From NCBI RefSeq assembly GCF_009601505.1, contig NZ_WITC01000116.1:1-54806 (forward strand): 54,806 bases of DNA, in the 5' to 3' direction. Position numbers and translations under genes: made by a program. The notes beneath the pieces are model-generated. The model was not told where the DNA came from. It was given only the letters and a program-made list of their open reading frames with translations, and made no database searches. Of the stretch, positions 42,882 through 52,123 are shown one piece after another; positions within the stretch are counted from its first letter, which is position 1; each line of letters starts with the position of its first letter. This DNA comes from Sinorhizobium terangae (GTDB lineage Bacteria; Pseudomonadota; Alphaproteobacteria; Rhizobiales; Rhizobiaceae).

Positions 42882-43601
42882 CTAGTCCTCCCGATCCTTA
42901 ATTAGTCGCGCGCCGGAGATCATGGACGAGATGATGGTCTGCCCGGTCATGATGTCTTCGTGGACCGCCACGTAGATGTGGACGATCACGAAGACCAGGA
43001 TCACCCACATGCCGAGGTGGTGAAAGGTGCGGATGTCCTGGCTGTTCGGCCAGACGGAGACTATCCAGCCGAAAAGCCCATAGTCCCATCTGTCACTGCC
43101 CGCGCCTTCGCTATAAAGCGCGAAACCCGTGATCACCATGAAGAAGAGAGGCAGCGTGAACATAGAGAACATGGTGAATTGGGCTAACGGATTGTGGCCA
43201 ACATATTTCTTCGGCTGTTGGGCGAGGAACGTGTAGCACCGCACCTCGTGCAGCCATTGCTTCCAGAAGCAGCCGCTCCAGAACGGCACATAGAAGATCT
43301 GTCGGGCATGCACATTGCCGACCAGAGCCCAGTAGACCCTGAGGAGCAGGAACACGGCGAGGATCTGTCCCGCCGCGAAGTGGATAAAGCGGATGTACCC
43401 CATCAGGAAATTGGCGTTGGCTTCGCCGGGCACCGAGGGCAGCGGCGAGCCGATGAAATAGCCGGTGACCGCGAGTGTCAGGATCGAGAACGCGTTGACC
43501 CAGTGCCAGATGCGCACCGGAGCGTCATAGACATAGACGCTTTGACGCTCGACGGCCTTTTCGCAATCGGGGTTGGCGGCGATGGATTCATGGATGCTCA
43601 T
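42882..43601 (-). CDS. hupC: HupC, cytochrome b hydrogenase anchor
   Basis: A 239-residue b-type cytochrome that anchors the hydrogenase and passes electrons to quinone. Heme-ligand histidines are visible in RIWHWVNAFSILTLAVTGYF, GYIRFIHFAAGQILAVFLLL, and FHHLGMWVILVFVIVHIYVA. Four membrane segments. It follows hupL by 12 bases and precedes hupD directly. Confidence 0.92.
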   Translation of the reverse strand: MSIHESIAANPDCEKAVERQSVYVYDAPVRIWHWVNAFSILTLAVTGYFIGSPLPSVPGEANANFLMGYIRFIHFAAGQILAVFLLLRVYWALVGNVHARQIFYVPFWSGCFWKQWLHEVRCYTFLAQQPKKYVGHNPLAQFTMFSMFTLPLFFMVITGFALYSEGAGSDRWDYGLFGWIVSVWPNSQDIRTFHHLGMWVILVFVIVHIYVAVHEDIMTGQTIISSMISGARLIKDRED

Positions 43602-43613
43602 GCCCGAACCCCC

Positions 43614-45404
43614 TCACCGGACCTCAACCTTGGCCATTTCCTGCCCCTGCGGGCTCATGACATGCGTCGAGCAGGCCAGGCACGGATCGAACGAATGGAT
43701 GGTGCGCAGGATTTCGAGCGGCTGGGCCGGATCGGACATAGGTGTGTCCATCAATGAAGCCTCAAAGGCGCCGATATTGCCCTGAGGGTCGCGCGGGCTA
43801 CCGTTCCAACTTGTCGGCACCACGCACTGGTAGTTGTCGATCTTGCCGTCCTTGATCTTGATCCAGTGGGCAAGCGCGCCGCGCGGCGCCTCGGTGAAGC
43901 CGACGCCTTTGACCTCCTTGGGCCAGGTCTCCGGTTTCCACTTGTCGCCATTGGCGGTCGAAGAATCGCCCGCTTTGATGTTGGCGATCAGCTTGTTGTG
44001 GAAGTAGCGCATCTGATGACCGGCCCAGCTCGATTCCAGTGCGCGGGCGGCGGTGCGGCCCAGCGTCGAAAAGAGCGCAGACATCGGCAATCCGAGATCC
44101 GTGAGCACCTTGTCGACCGGGTCCTTGAACTGCGCCTTGTTTTGGGCGTAGCCGACGACCCAGCGGGCGAGCGGTCCCACCTCCATGGCATGGCCACGCC
44201 AGCGCGGCGCCTTGATCCATGAATATTTCGCGGCTTCGTCGAGCTGTTCGATATGGGTCTTGGTCCCCCTGGCATTGGGACCAAGTTCGTAATGCGGCTC
44301 CGTGACGCCCTCCCAGGGATGGAGCCCTTTGGTCTCGTCAGGATATTTGTACCAGGAGTGGGTCACGAATTCTTGGATCTGTTCAGGGTCCGCATGGTCG
44401 ACTGGGTGGATTTCGGCGAGGTCGCCGTTGATTATCGCGCCACGCGGCAGCTTAAGGCTGGCGTCGGAGTAGTCGTTGGGATGTTCCGGCACGTCGCCGT
44501 ATGCCAGGACGTTTTTGCCCGATAGGCCACCGCCATAGAGCCAGTCCTTGTAGAAGGAACCGATGACCATGATGTCGGGAACATACACCTTGTCATTGAA
44601 CTCTATGATCTGATCGATGATCGAGGTCACCATATTCAACCGTTCCATGTTGATCGCGCCGACGGCGCCCGCGCCATCGATGTTGATCGGACAGGGCACA
44701 CCGCCGACGAGCCAGTTCGGATGGGGATTCTTGCCGCCGAAGATCGTGTGGATCTTGACGATCTCCTTCTGGAAATCGAGCGCCTCCAGATAATGCGCCA
44801 CCGCCATTAGGTTGGCTTCAGGCGGCAGCTTGTAGGACGCATTGCCCCAATAGCCATTCTTGAACGGACCGAGTTGACCAGACCCGACGAACTTCTTGAG
44901 CCGGGTCTGGATGTCCTTGAAATAGCCGGGCGAGGACAGCGGCCAGTCGGAGACGGATTGTGCCAGAGCTGAAGTCGCCTTGGGATCCGCACAAAGCGCC
45001 GAGATCACATCCACCCAGTCGAGCGCATGCAAATGATAGAAATGCACGATGTGGTCATGCACCTGAAGCGCCAGCTGCATGAGGTTACGGATGGAGTTTG
45101 CATTGTCCGGAATGGTGATACCGAGCGCGTTCTCGACCACGCGCACCGAGGTCAAAGCATGTGTACCGGTACAGACGCCGCAGATGCGCTCGGTAAAGGC
45201 CCAAGCGTCGCGCGGATCGCGGTTCTTGAGGATCACCTCGATGCCGCGCCACATAGTCCCCGTCGAGACGGCATTGCGAATAATGTTGTTCTCGTCGACA
45301 TTGACTTCAATCCGCATATGGCCCTCGATGCGGGTGACGGGATCGACGATGATGCGCGTACCGGAATTGTCCAGCGTAAAGCCGTTCGGTGTCTTGATTG
45401 TCAT
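43614..45404 (-). CDS. hupL: HupL, uptake [NiFe]-hydrogenase large subunit
   Basis: A 596-residue catalytic subunit. The N-terminal motif RICGVCTGTHALTSVR and the C-terminal DPCLACSTH hold the four cysteines of the Ni-Fe site. The sequence continues VMSPQGQEMAKVEVR after the histidine, the peptide cut off by HupD. Other family blocks are present (IVDPVTRIEGHMRIEV; GALAHWIKI). It is complete. With HupS it oxidises hydrogen, in rhizobia typically that released by nitrogenase. It follows hupS by 20 bases. Confidence 0.96.
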   Translation of the reverse strand: MTIKTPNGFTLDNSGTRIIVDPVTRIEGHMRIEVNVDENNIIRNAVSTGTMWRGIEVILKNRDPRDAWAFTERICGVCTGTHALTSVRVVENALGITIPDNANSIRNLMQLALQVHDHIVHFYHLHALDWVDVISALCADPKATSALAQSVSDWPLSSPGYFKDIQTRLKKFVGSGQLGPFKNGYWGNASYKLPPEANLMAVAHYLEALDFQKEIVKIHTIFGGKNPHPNWLVGGVPCPINIDGAGAVGAINMERLNMVTSIIDQIIEFNDKVYVPDIMVIGSFYKDWLYGGGLSGKNVLAYGDVPEHPNDYSDASLKLPRGAIINGDLAEIHPVDHADPEQIQEFVTHSWYKYPDETKGLHPWEGVTEPHYELGPNARGTKTHIEQLDEAAKYSWIKAPRWRGHAMEVGPLARWVVGYAQNKAQFKDPVDKVLTDLGLPMSALFSTLGRTAARALESSWAGHQMRYFHNKLIANIKAGDSSTANGDKWKPETWPKEVKGVGFTEAPRGALAHWIKIKDGKIDNYQCVVPTSWNGSPRDPQGNIGAFEASLMDTPMSDPAQPLEILRTIHSFDPCLACSTHVMSPQGQEMAKVEVR

Positions 45405-45424
45405 GTTGGTGCCTCCCCCGAATA

Positions 45425-46507
45425 TTAGGCTTCGGCTTTTTCACGCTTGGTGGTGACGCGCTTGACGGCAGTCACGGCGGCATGCGCGGCGATTGCGCCG
45501 CCGACGACCCCGGCCGCGGCCAGACCAACTTTGTCGGCGTTCGCCTCGACGCCGAACCGCTGAAGGTTGGTGAGGCGGTCATAGAAGCTGCCATCATCCC
45601 AGAAGGCCTCTTCCGAGCAGCCGATGCAGCCGTGGCCGGATTGGATCGGGAAGGACACTCCACCGTTCCAGCGCACGGTTGAGCAGGCATTGTAGGTGGT
45701 CGGGCCCTTACAGCCCATTTTGTAGAGACAGTAACCTTTGCGAGCACCGTCGTCGTCCCATTCCTCGACGAATTGGCCGGCATCGAAATGAGAGCGCCGG
45801 TAGCATTTGTCGTGGATGCGCTGCGAATAGAACATCTTCGGACGCCCCTGGCGGTCAAGCTCGGGCAGTTTGCCGAAGGTGGTGATGTAGGTCACGACGC
45901 CGGTCATCACCTCGGCTATCGGCGGACAGCCGGGAACCTTGATGATCGGTTTGTCGAGGATGACCTCATCGATCGGCGTCGCCTGCGTCGGATTGGGTTT
46001 GGCGGCCTGCACGCAGCCCCAGGAGGCGCAGGTGCCCCAGGCGATAATGGCAAAGGCGTCCTCGGCCATCCACTTGAGCTTCTCGACGAAGGGCCGCCCA
46101 CCGTCGATGCAGAACATACCGTCCTCGTTGAGCGGCGGATTGCCCTCGACGGCGAGAATGTATTTGCCCTTGTATACCTCCTTCGTCTCCTCGAGGATCG
46201 CCTCCGCCTGATGGCCGGCTGCCGCCATGATCGTGTCGTCATAGTCGAGCGAGATCATCGACAGGACCACGTCTTTGACCAACGGATGAGCCGAGCGGAT
46301 GAAGCTCTCCGAACAGCAGGTGCATTCGAGCCCGTGCATCCAGATGACGGGAACGCGCTCCTTGGTCTCCAGCGCCTCAGCCATCGCTATGGCCACCTTT
46401 GGCCCGAAGCCGAGGCTCGCGGCCGTAAGGCTGCAGAACTTTGTGAAACTGCGCCGGGTGATCCCCTGTCGGCGGATGACGTCATAAAAGGTTTCGGCAG
46501 CTGCCAT
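45425..46507 (-). CDS. hupS: HupS, uptake [NiFe]-hydrogenase small subunit
   Basis: A 360-residue electron-transfer subunit. The Tat signal is clear (ITRRSFTKFCSLTAASLGFG), so the folded HupSL dimer is exported to the periplasm. The proximal cluster ligands start at LECTCCSESFIRS; the medial and distal cluster region is in CYRRSHFDAGQFVEEWDDD and GCIGCSEEAFWDDGSFYDR. The C-terminal hydrophobic helix (VGLAAAGVVGGAIAAHAAV) anchors it to the membrane. The start at 46507 has GGAGGAG 6 bases upstream; a longer frame upstream has no support. It is the first gene of the cluster. Confidence 0.96.
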   Translation of the reverse strand: MAAAETFYDVIRRQGITRRSFTKFCSLTAASLGFGPKVAIAMAEALETKERVPVIWMHGLECTCCSESFIRSAHPLVKDVVLSMISLDYDDTIMAAAGHQAEAILEETKEVYKGKYILAVEGNPPLNEDGMFCIDGGRPFVEKLKWMAEDAFAIIAWGTCASWGCVQAAKPNPTQATPIDEVILDKPIIKVPGCPPIAEVMTGVVTYITTFGKLPELDRQGRPKMFYSQRIHDKCYRRSHFDAGQFVEEWDDDGARKGYCLYKMGCKGPTTYNACSTVRWNGGVSFPIQSGHGCIGCSEEAFWDDGSFYDRLTNLQRFGVEANADKVGLAAAGVVGGAIAAHAAVTAVKRVTTKREKAEA

Positions 46508-46580
46508 GTTGCTCCTCCAGCAATCCCATTCCCCACACAATCGCTCGGATGGACATCGCGCTCTGTCAGAAATGCTCCCC

Positions 46581-46595
46581 GCAAGAAGCAGGGCA
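46581..46595 (-). promoter_or_regulatory. Possible sigma-54 promoter of hupS
   Basis: On the minus strand, 74 bases before the hupS ATG, tgccctgcttcttgc has the spacing of TGGCACG-N4-TTGC. The -12 TTGC is exact but the -24 GG is GC here, so the match is weak. In Rhizobium leguminosarum hupS is known to be sigma-54/NifA-dependent, which is why it was considered. No FixK/FnrN box was found in 46508-46837. Confidence 0.25.
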
Positions 46596-46837
46596 GTTTG
46601 CGTGGCGGCGATCAATTTTCGTTCTATGTCTCTGACTCTATTTTTGTATTGTGGCGCTGCCGCGTGCCGGACGGTCACTGCAGAACATAGGACCAAAAGA
46701 GCTTCTCGCCCTGCAAACTGTTTTACCGCGTCATAGGACAGCCGACAGCGATAGAAGAGGATCGCCTTCAGTTGTCATTTGCAGCAGCAGGACCATGAGC
46801 TCTTTGATCTCTAGCGTGCGAGACGTGCATTTATTGC

Positions 46838-47302
46838 TCAACTCAGCTGTCTGAAAAGTCTTTGTAGTTCAGTTTCGACAACGAGGTCCGCTGCCTCCAG
46901 TGGTGAAACCCACCTTCTGGTCCGCTGTCCTTTCTCTCGAAAATCATCAACCTCGCCCTTGAACTTCATCAGGAACACAGAAACTACATGGGGCGGTCTC
47001 TTGTGATGCTTGATGTAAGTATAGGAGCCAATCGGCTTCTTTCCGATCTTTCCAGTGACGCCGGCCTCTTCCAAAGCCTCACGTGCGGCGCATTTGTGCG
47101 GTCGTTCGTTTCGCTTTAGGTATCCTTTAGGAATAACCCACCTGCCTGTGTCGCGACTGGTAAGAAGCAACACTTCGGGTTCGTTTCCCTCTTTGTCCCG
47201 ATGGCAGATCGTCCCACACTGCGACATCTGTCGATCCTCCACGAGATCGGGCGCTTTGCTGATAAGCTCGGAGAGATAATCGGTAGTTGACACTAGTCTC
47301 AC
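46838..47302 (-). CDS. Nudix hydrolase
   Basis: A 154-residue Nudix protein. The Nudix box reads GYLKRNERPHKCAAREALEE followed by AGV, which fits GX5EX7REUXEEXGU. The segment WVIPKGYLKR, and the IKHHKRPPHVVSVFLMKFKG strand, resemble diphosphoinositol-polyphosphate or diadenosine-polyphosphate hydrolases (DIPP/MutT-like). GTG at 47302 is the furthest start; an ATG at 47227 just before the domain, or GTG at 47293 behind AGAGGTGA, are alternatives. It lies on the same strand as hupS, 330 bases upstream, and is probably unrelated to hydrogenase function. Confidence 0.82.
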   Translation of the reverse strand: MRLVSTTDYLSELISKAPDLVEDRQMSQCGTICHRDKEGNEPEVLLLTSRDTGRWVIPKGYLKRNERPHKCAAREALEEAGVTGKIGKKPIGSYTYIKHHKRPPHVVSVFLMKFKGEVDDFREKGQRTRRWVSPLEAADLVVETELQRLFRQLS

Positions 47303-48099
47303 CTCTTAAGCGGCATTGTCTCCATTTCAACATTCGCGATTCCGGTCATCGGAATGCCGGTCGATCATTCCCGCCGCCCCAGAACGACTTCAAAAGTCAT
47401 GCCAAATCGGCTCCGGTCCCTTATAGGCGTGACTTGCCGAGACTTATCAGTCGTTTAGCCGTGAGAAGAACTGGAAACTGGGGAACGAGGGTGTGTCGCG
47501 GGTTCGACAAAAGCAACAAAGGTCGACTTTAGTTGTCAATTTCCGGCCTTCACTGGCGCTGCAGGTGCTGCTCTCCCGCTTGCGGCATGGGAGTTGATGC
47601 TTCAGGCCTCGGAGGGGCCAACTTCCTCAAGAGAAGCAAGTTCGTTGATGCTGTACCGCCCACTCAAGCAGCATTGGAGCCGCCGCCGCTGAGGGTTGGC
47701 AAAATCGTCGGTGAACTAGCCGGCGTAACTCTCGGCCGAGTGCAATGTCCCTGAGTGAAAGCGGTGAGCTCGCGTGAAACCAGTTCATCTCCCGACATCC
47801 ACAAGGCAGGGAAGCCCGAAACTAAGCTCGATCGCTATCCGACAATCCTGTCGGCTTTGCCGATTTGACGACACGAGCCGTTTTCAACCAGTTTGGTTGC
47901 ATATTTAGATAAGTATCAGAAAAGAAATATGGAAGCCATTCTTCATGACCGTCGGCCGAGTTGGCATGAACTTTGAAATCGTCTGTTGAGAGGGGGGCGG
48001 GGCTCTTTGCCAGGAGCAGACCCGGCCAAACTCGATCTCGGTCGGTAATGGCTCCTGGATTTGCGCGACCAAGAAGCATTCGCAACAAGCACCGGACTT
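47303..48099. other. Intergenic region, no convincing gene
   Basis: About 800 bases. Short frames exist on both strands (for example plus 47533-47754 and minus 47822-47990) but none shows a family motif. The minus frame ending at 47822 has a protein-like end (SADGHEEWLPYFFS) and might be a remnant. The region precedes a decayed SDR gene, suggesting an old junction. Confidence 0.4.
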
Positions 48100-48752
48100 T
48101 TGGAGGAGACTTGGATGTCATGGCACGGACGAGCAAGCGTGGCATTGGCCGCTCCCACTGCTGAACTCTTCGCGCAGCATGGGCCCAGGAGCGCCAATCT
48201 GGGTGTCGATGCTCGCAGAGAGGCCGCAGCCTCGCGGCCATATGCAAGCCGACGTAGGCACATCGGGATCCGTTGCGACGTGTCTGACCGCGCCTCGTGC
48301 CAGGAAGCCGCAGACGCCGTACTTGCGGCGTTTGGCACGGCAAACGTCCTCATCACTAATGCCGGCATTATCCGGCCGGTGAAGACCTTCGAAATTACCG
48401 AAAGGAACTGGCACAGGATTGTCGACGTTAACATGACTGGCATACGCTCCCTCCGCCAGGCGTTTATCCCCAATGGCGGTGGATCGGTCGCCTGCATGTC
48501 GTCGGCCTTCGCCCAGCGCGGTCGCGGCCTCTTCGGAGGGCCACACTATTCCAAGCGAAGACCGGTGTTCTGGGGTTTGCGAAAGTCATGGCACGTGAGT
48601 TTGGGCCTGTCGGCAACCGCGTCGATTCCGTCACGCCCGGTCTCACTTAGACCGATATCACCGATAGCAAGCTCAAGCACGAGATGCCTTTGCGCTCGGC
48701 TGGCTCGGCGACGGGCGCGACATCGCCATCGAAGGAGGAAACGAACTGATCC
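48100..48752 (+). pseudogene. Decayed FabG-like SDR gene
   Basis: GGAGGAG and an ATG at 48115 start a frame that shows parts of a classical SDR. The cofactor loop RGIGR and the following AELFAQHG are in different frames. The next part is clear (CDVSDRASCQEAADAVLAAF, NVLITNAGIIRPVKTFEITE, NWHRIVDVNMTG). The active-site region is then frameshifted (AKTGVLGFAKVMAREFGPVG in another frame), with an in-frame stop at about 48646-48650 (TPGLT then stop). The remaining end (LKHEMPL; EGGNEL) completes the outline. At least three lesions; not functional. It may have been a 3-oxoacyl-ACP reductase-like or NodG-like enzyme. Confidence 0.75.
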
Positions 48753-48851
48753 CGCAGTCAGTCGTATCGCCGCCAATGCTCATCAAAAGTCTGGCTGCGC
48801 ACGGGCCTGCCAGGGTCGCCAGACAACTCAATCAAGCAAGTAAGCTCAACC

Positions 48852-49733
48852 ATGAACAGAAAAACGTCGGGCTATGTTTATGTCCTGTTGGCCGTGATAC
48901 TTTTCGCTGGCCGGGATGGTTTTTCCAAGCTACTTGGTGAGAAGTATCCACCGATCATGGTGACTATGATGCGCCTTTGGGCGTTTGCGGTGTTTGTGAC
49001 GGTTCTTGCAGCATTCTCTCCAGTAGGCCTGCGAGGCGCGTTACTCACGCAACGACCAATTCTGCAGGCACTCCGAGGTGTTCTCTTGGGGAGCCAGATC
49101 GTTGTAGTCATCTTCGCCTTCACGAGGGCTGGGTTGGCAATGAGCCAAGCGGTACTTGGAGCGACACCTCTGATCGTCACCATTCTGTCGGTGCCAATAC
49201 TCGGCGAAAAAGTCGGTCGGCGTCATGGCATTCCCGTGGTTATTGGCTTGCTTGGCGTTCTGGTGCTTCTAAACCCTGGTAACGCTCATTTCGATATGCG
49301 CCTGCTGTTTCCCATAGCTGCTAGCCTCATATACGCCATGTATTCCATCGCCACCCGTGCGGTCAGCCAGGACGACCCCGTCGTGACAAGCGTCTTGTAT
49401 GCAGGGGTCCCAGGAGCCATGGCCATAACGTTTGTCGGGCCGTTCTATTGGACACCTGTACATACCGCCGACTGGCCCGCAATAACCGCGCTGTGTGTTT
49501 GCGGGGCGCTTAGCCAATATTTTCTCATCAAGGCTTATGGACTGCTCAGTGCAGTTGAGGTTCAACCTCTCACATACCTCCACCTCGTTTTGAGCGGTGC
49601 TGTTGCGACCGCCTTTTTTGGTGAGACTGTGACGTGGAACATGTTAGCCGGCGCGGTGATCGTGGTCGGAGCCGGTCTGTTTAGTGTTTGGAGGGAACAC
49701 TGGCTGGAAGTGCGACGAACGAAGTCGATTTAA
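48852..49733 (+). CDS. EamA/DMT-family exporter
   Basis: A 293-residue inner-membrane protein with ten predicted hydrophobic segments and two EamA repeats (first FAGRDGFSKLLGEKYPPIMV, second LIYAMYSIATRAVSQDDP). The usual GLxxPxxKxL region reads GRDGFSKLLG. DMT proteins often export metabolites or amino acids. It points toward the convergent NRPS locus; a role in product export is possible but not shown, since 775 bases separate it from the nearest gene of that locus. Confidence 0.82.
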   Translation: MNRKTSGYVYVLLAVILFAGRDGFSKLLGEKYPPIMVTMMRLWAFAVFVTVLAAFSPVGLRGALLTQRPILQALRGVLLGSQIVVVIFAFTRAGLAMSQAVLGATPLIVTILSVPILGEKVGRRHGIPVVIGLLGVLVLLNPGNAHFDMRLLFPIAASLIYAMYSIATRAVSQDDPVVTSVLYAGVPGAMAITFVGPFYWTPVHTADWPAITALCVCGALSQYFLIKAYGLLSAVEVQPLTYLHLVLSGAVATAFFGETVTWNMLAGAVIVVGAGLFSVWREHWLEVRRTKSI

Positions 49734-50508
49734 AACAATGCCAAATTGTGCGCCTTCAATTATTCGGTCTGGACCAAGTACCTCACTTGCCAGGAACTGT
49801 GGGGCACGGGTCTGGTAAGTCGGCATCCAAGGCCGAAAACTTGCGCGCTAGATCGTACGCGTCTTGACACAGATCCAAAATCACGGCCTCCGCATCCGGT
49901 AGACCTTGCAGATGCTCTATCATCGGCTGTCATGTCGCATGTTCGACACGTGTAGGACCGGACAACGCTAGCCGCCAGCCGCAGGTCCCCTTGCGTCAAG
50001 CGGCGGTAATGGTGCTCCGATACAGAGTTATGTATCATCCCATCGAAATGATCATTTTGCTATATCGAGCGGGAAGCTGCGCGAACCGAGCCCGCCTTGG
50101 CCGGGAGGTGTCCAATGGGCCGGCTTCGCACTGCGCTCGAGCCGTTACGCAGGCATTCGCCGAGAGTGGGATACAAGTACCATGGCCCTGCGCGACGATT
50201 GTCGGAATTCGAAACCCTCATGGAGGCTCGCGGCGCCGATACCCATCACGACTGAGCTGGCAATGGAGTGGGCGACGTTGATTGGCCGACAGCCAAGCTG
50301 GTCTATCCGACTGGCCGATTCGCGCTGCTTTGCGTAGCGCCGCGTCACTTCGCCGGTCTGACGGAAATGCCACTGCGCGACGCCGTGCGGCGCGGCGGGC
50401 AGAGCCCCACATCTATAGCGATGCCGAGATTTGAGGCGCCTCTCGCGGCGGCATAGTCGCTGTCGCCGGCCGGGTGCCGCTCTACATCGAACGACGACAA
50501 ACTACGGA
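49734..50508. other. Intergenic region between convergent genes, no gene seen
   Basis: About 775 bases between the EamA gene and the GNAT-like gene. Several short frames exist but none looks like a protein family. An 8-bp palindrome acacgtgt near 49946 was noticed. The sequence may be remnant DNA from past rearrangement. Confidence 0.4.
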
Positions 50509-51258
50509 TCATAGCGCATGTTGAACCCATACGTTCGGTTCAACGTATATGCCGTAATCGTGCTCAAGCGACACAAGCATTGGCACTAGTGCACCATCAA
50601 TTTCCACTATGCCAGAACGTTCAAACGTTACTCCTGTCCAACTGGACCATTCGGCAATTGTCCCGGCAATGGTCATGGAATAAGGCGCTATCTTTAAAAT
50701 TCTCCCACCGGCGGTTATGTGAGTTCGCAACCAGGAATCCGCCACCGAACCGTCAGCACGCTGCAGTCTGATGTATTCATCCATTGGTAGCCGCGGGTCT
50801 CGTTGCTTTTGATTTGGACGAACCGGCACAGACAATTCGTCGAAGCCAATTTTCCTGGCACAGGTCTTCAATGCGCCCAACATTGCCAGTGCATTGCCGA
50901 TACCTCGGGCTCTGGGCGTTAAAGTGATTTCGAGTGCACTCATTGTGGTTGGTTTGCGCCCAATAAGCTTATCCTCATGCGCCCAACGGATAACCTGGTC
51001 CCAACCGCCATCAGGCAACTCGGTACGCCCATCAACATTGAACGAAAACGGCACGCCGAAAGCTCGAGCAACGACCTCCTCATCCATAAGTCCTACAAAC
51101 GCATAGTCCAGGTAGTTAAAAAATACAGCCTTCCCGAAATACAGCCTTGCAGTTTGATCCTGGCGCATGAAGTTCGGCCAAAGATCGTCGAAATCCGGGG
51201 AAAAAACTGAGGGAATCAGATCGGGCCGTTCCCGCAATGAGAATATTTTTAAGCTCAT
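50509..51258 (-). CDS. GNAT-like N-acyltransferase in NRPS locus
   Basis: A 249-residue protein resembling GNAT-fold acyltransferases. The likely acyl-CoA-binding loop is in LEITLTPRARGIGNALAMLG (R-x-x-G-x-G/A-like RGIGNA), followed by helix ALKTCARKIGFDELSVPVRP. The N-terminal half is longer than a minimal GNAT and includes SPDFDDLWPNFMRQDQTARL. It may acylate an amino group of the peptide product or a precursor. It is the last of the minus-strand genes of the locus, 172 bases after the ParB/Srx gene. The activity is inferred from fold-like motifs; substrate unknown. Confidence 0.6.
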   Translation of the reverse strand: MSLKIFSLRERPDLIPSVFSPDFDDLWPNFMRQDQTARLYFGKAVFFNYLDYAFVGLMDEEVVARAFGVPFSFNVDGRTELPDGGWDQVIRWAHEDKLIGRKPTTMSALEITLTPRARGIGNALAMLGALKTCARKIGFDELSVPVRPNQKQRDPRLPMDEYIRLQRADGSVADSWLRTHITAGGRILKIAPYSMTIAGTIAEWSSWTGVTFERSGIVEIDGALVPMLVSLEHDYGIYVEPNVWVQHAL

Positions 51259-51430
51259 TGTTCTATCTCGCGTAATCCTGTCTCACTTGCATCATTTATA
51301 TCAGTTGGCCCAGTCAGCAGCCTTACTCTCTGAACTCAAAGTCGCTAACCCAGGCAGAAAGATCGGTGTCGAAAAACGGCCGCTCTTAGGTGGGGCGAGC
51401 GACCGGTTTCAAGTCGGAATTCGCACCTCT

Positions 51431-51832
51431 TTAGGAACCATTATCCCGATCATATCCGAGATCACTCAATGGGATTTTGCATTCGGGTAGCTGAGCGTCG
51501 AAGACATGTTTGGTTGTCTTGGCAGGGAACTTCCTTCCGCTGCGAGCCATCGCAAAAATGATCTCGGGAGTAACTACCTCTCCCGGACGCCAAGCTTCTA
51601 CACGAACATTGTGGTAGTCTAGTAAGAGCGCCGGCAATAATCTCAATTGAAGCCGTTTGGCGACAGCCAGTCTATGATGGCCATCCATTACAAAAAGCTC
51701 TTCCCCATGGACAGCAATTGGAGTTTTCCAGAATTTGGCTTGGAGTATCGCTTCTTCAAGCTCAAGAACGTGTCGGCAATCAACCTCTTCGGTCGGAGTC
51801 AAATTGTTGGGCTGCAACAGATAGTAGCGCAT
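51431..51832 (-). CDS. Stand-alone ParB/Srx-fold protein
   Basis: A 133-residue protein. Residues 1-75 carry the ParB/sulfiredoxin-like core: a YLLQPNNLTPTEEVDCRHVL segment, then EELFVMDGHHRLAVAKRLQL, with the DGHHR motif that binds nucleotide in this fold. In SbnI of staphyloferrin B synthesis and in archaeal SerK, this fold makes O-phosphoserine from free serine. Here it lacks the DNA-binding domain of chromosomal ParB, so partition is unlikely. The neighbouring NRPS and PLP genes make a precursor-supplying kinase plausible, but that is inference. It is on the same strand as them, separated by 291 bases from the PLP gene. Confidence 0.55.
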   Translation of the reverse strand: MRYYLLQPNNLTPTEEVDCRHVLELEEAILQAKFWKTPIAVHGEELFVMDGHHRLAVAKRLQLRLLPALLLDYHNVRVEAWRPGEVVTPEIIFAMARSGRKFPAKTTKHVFDAQLPECKIPLSDLGYDRDNGS

Positions 51833-52123
51833 GGGCGTATAACATCCGATAGCAAAATGCCTGATATCTAGCAGGATCGCGACTTCATTAGCGAAGGCGT
51901 GCGTGACGCGTGATCTTCATGCACTAAACCAGCATTCTAGTAACCCACTGGCAACTATGCTTACAGTGCGAGTTGGAACAACAAGGTCCGATGGAGTTGT
52001 GACCTTCGTTCCTCCGTGTCGGAGTGCCGATTGATCACGCAGGTTCAAGGACATACAAAATAACTTCTTCATTCCTGCATGCCTTTTCAACGCTCCGGCG
52101 GTGAACCTATAGCTGACTGCAGA
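51833..52123 (-). other. Intergenic region in the NRPS locus
   Basis: About 291 bases between the PLP enzyme gene stop and the ParB/Srx gene start. AT-richer than the rest and without a coding frame of note. A promoter for the ParB/Srx gene and GNAT gene would lie here. No palindrome strong enough to name was seen. Confidence 0.4.

Noticed and set aside
31001..46507. FixK/FnrN boxes (TTGAY-N4-RTCAA) in the hydrogenase cluster
   Set aside because: Candidates such as the TTGAT sites in hypA and before hupS lack the second half at the right spacing.
45773..46690. A 305-codon plus-strand open frame
   Set aside because: Antisense to hupS, which is supported by strong motifs.
47533..47754. A 73-codon plus-strand frame
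   Set aside because: No ribosome site, odd cysteine-rich composition and no resemblance to a family.
49734..52123. A nod box or lux box controlling the NRPS locus
   Set aside because: Only isolated short matches were seen, not the ordered elements.
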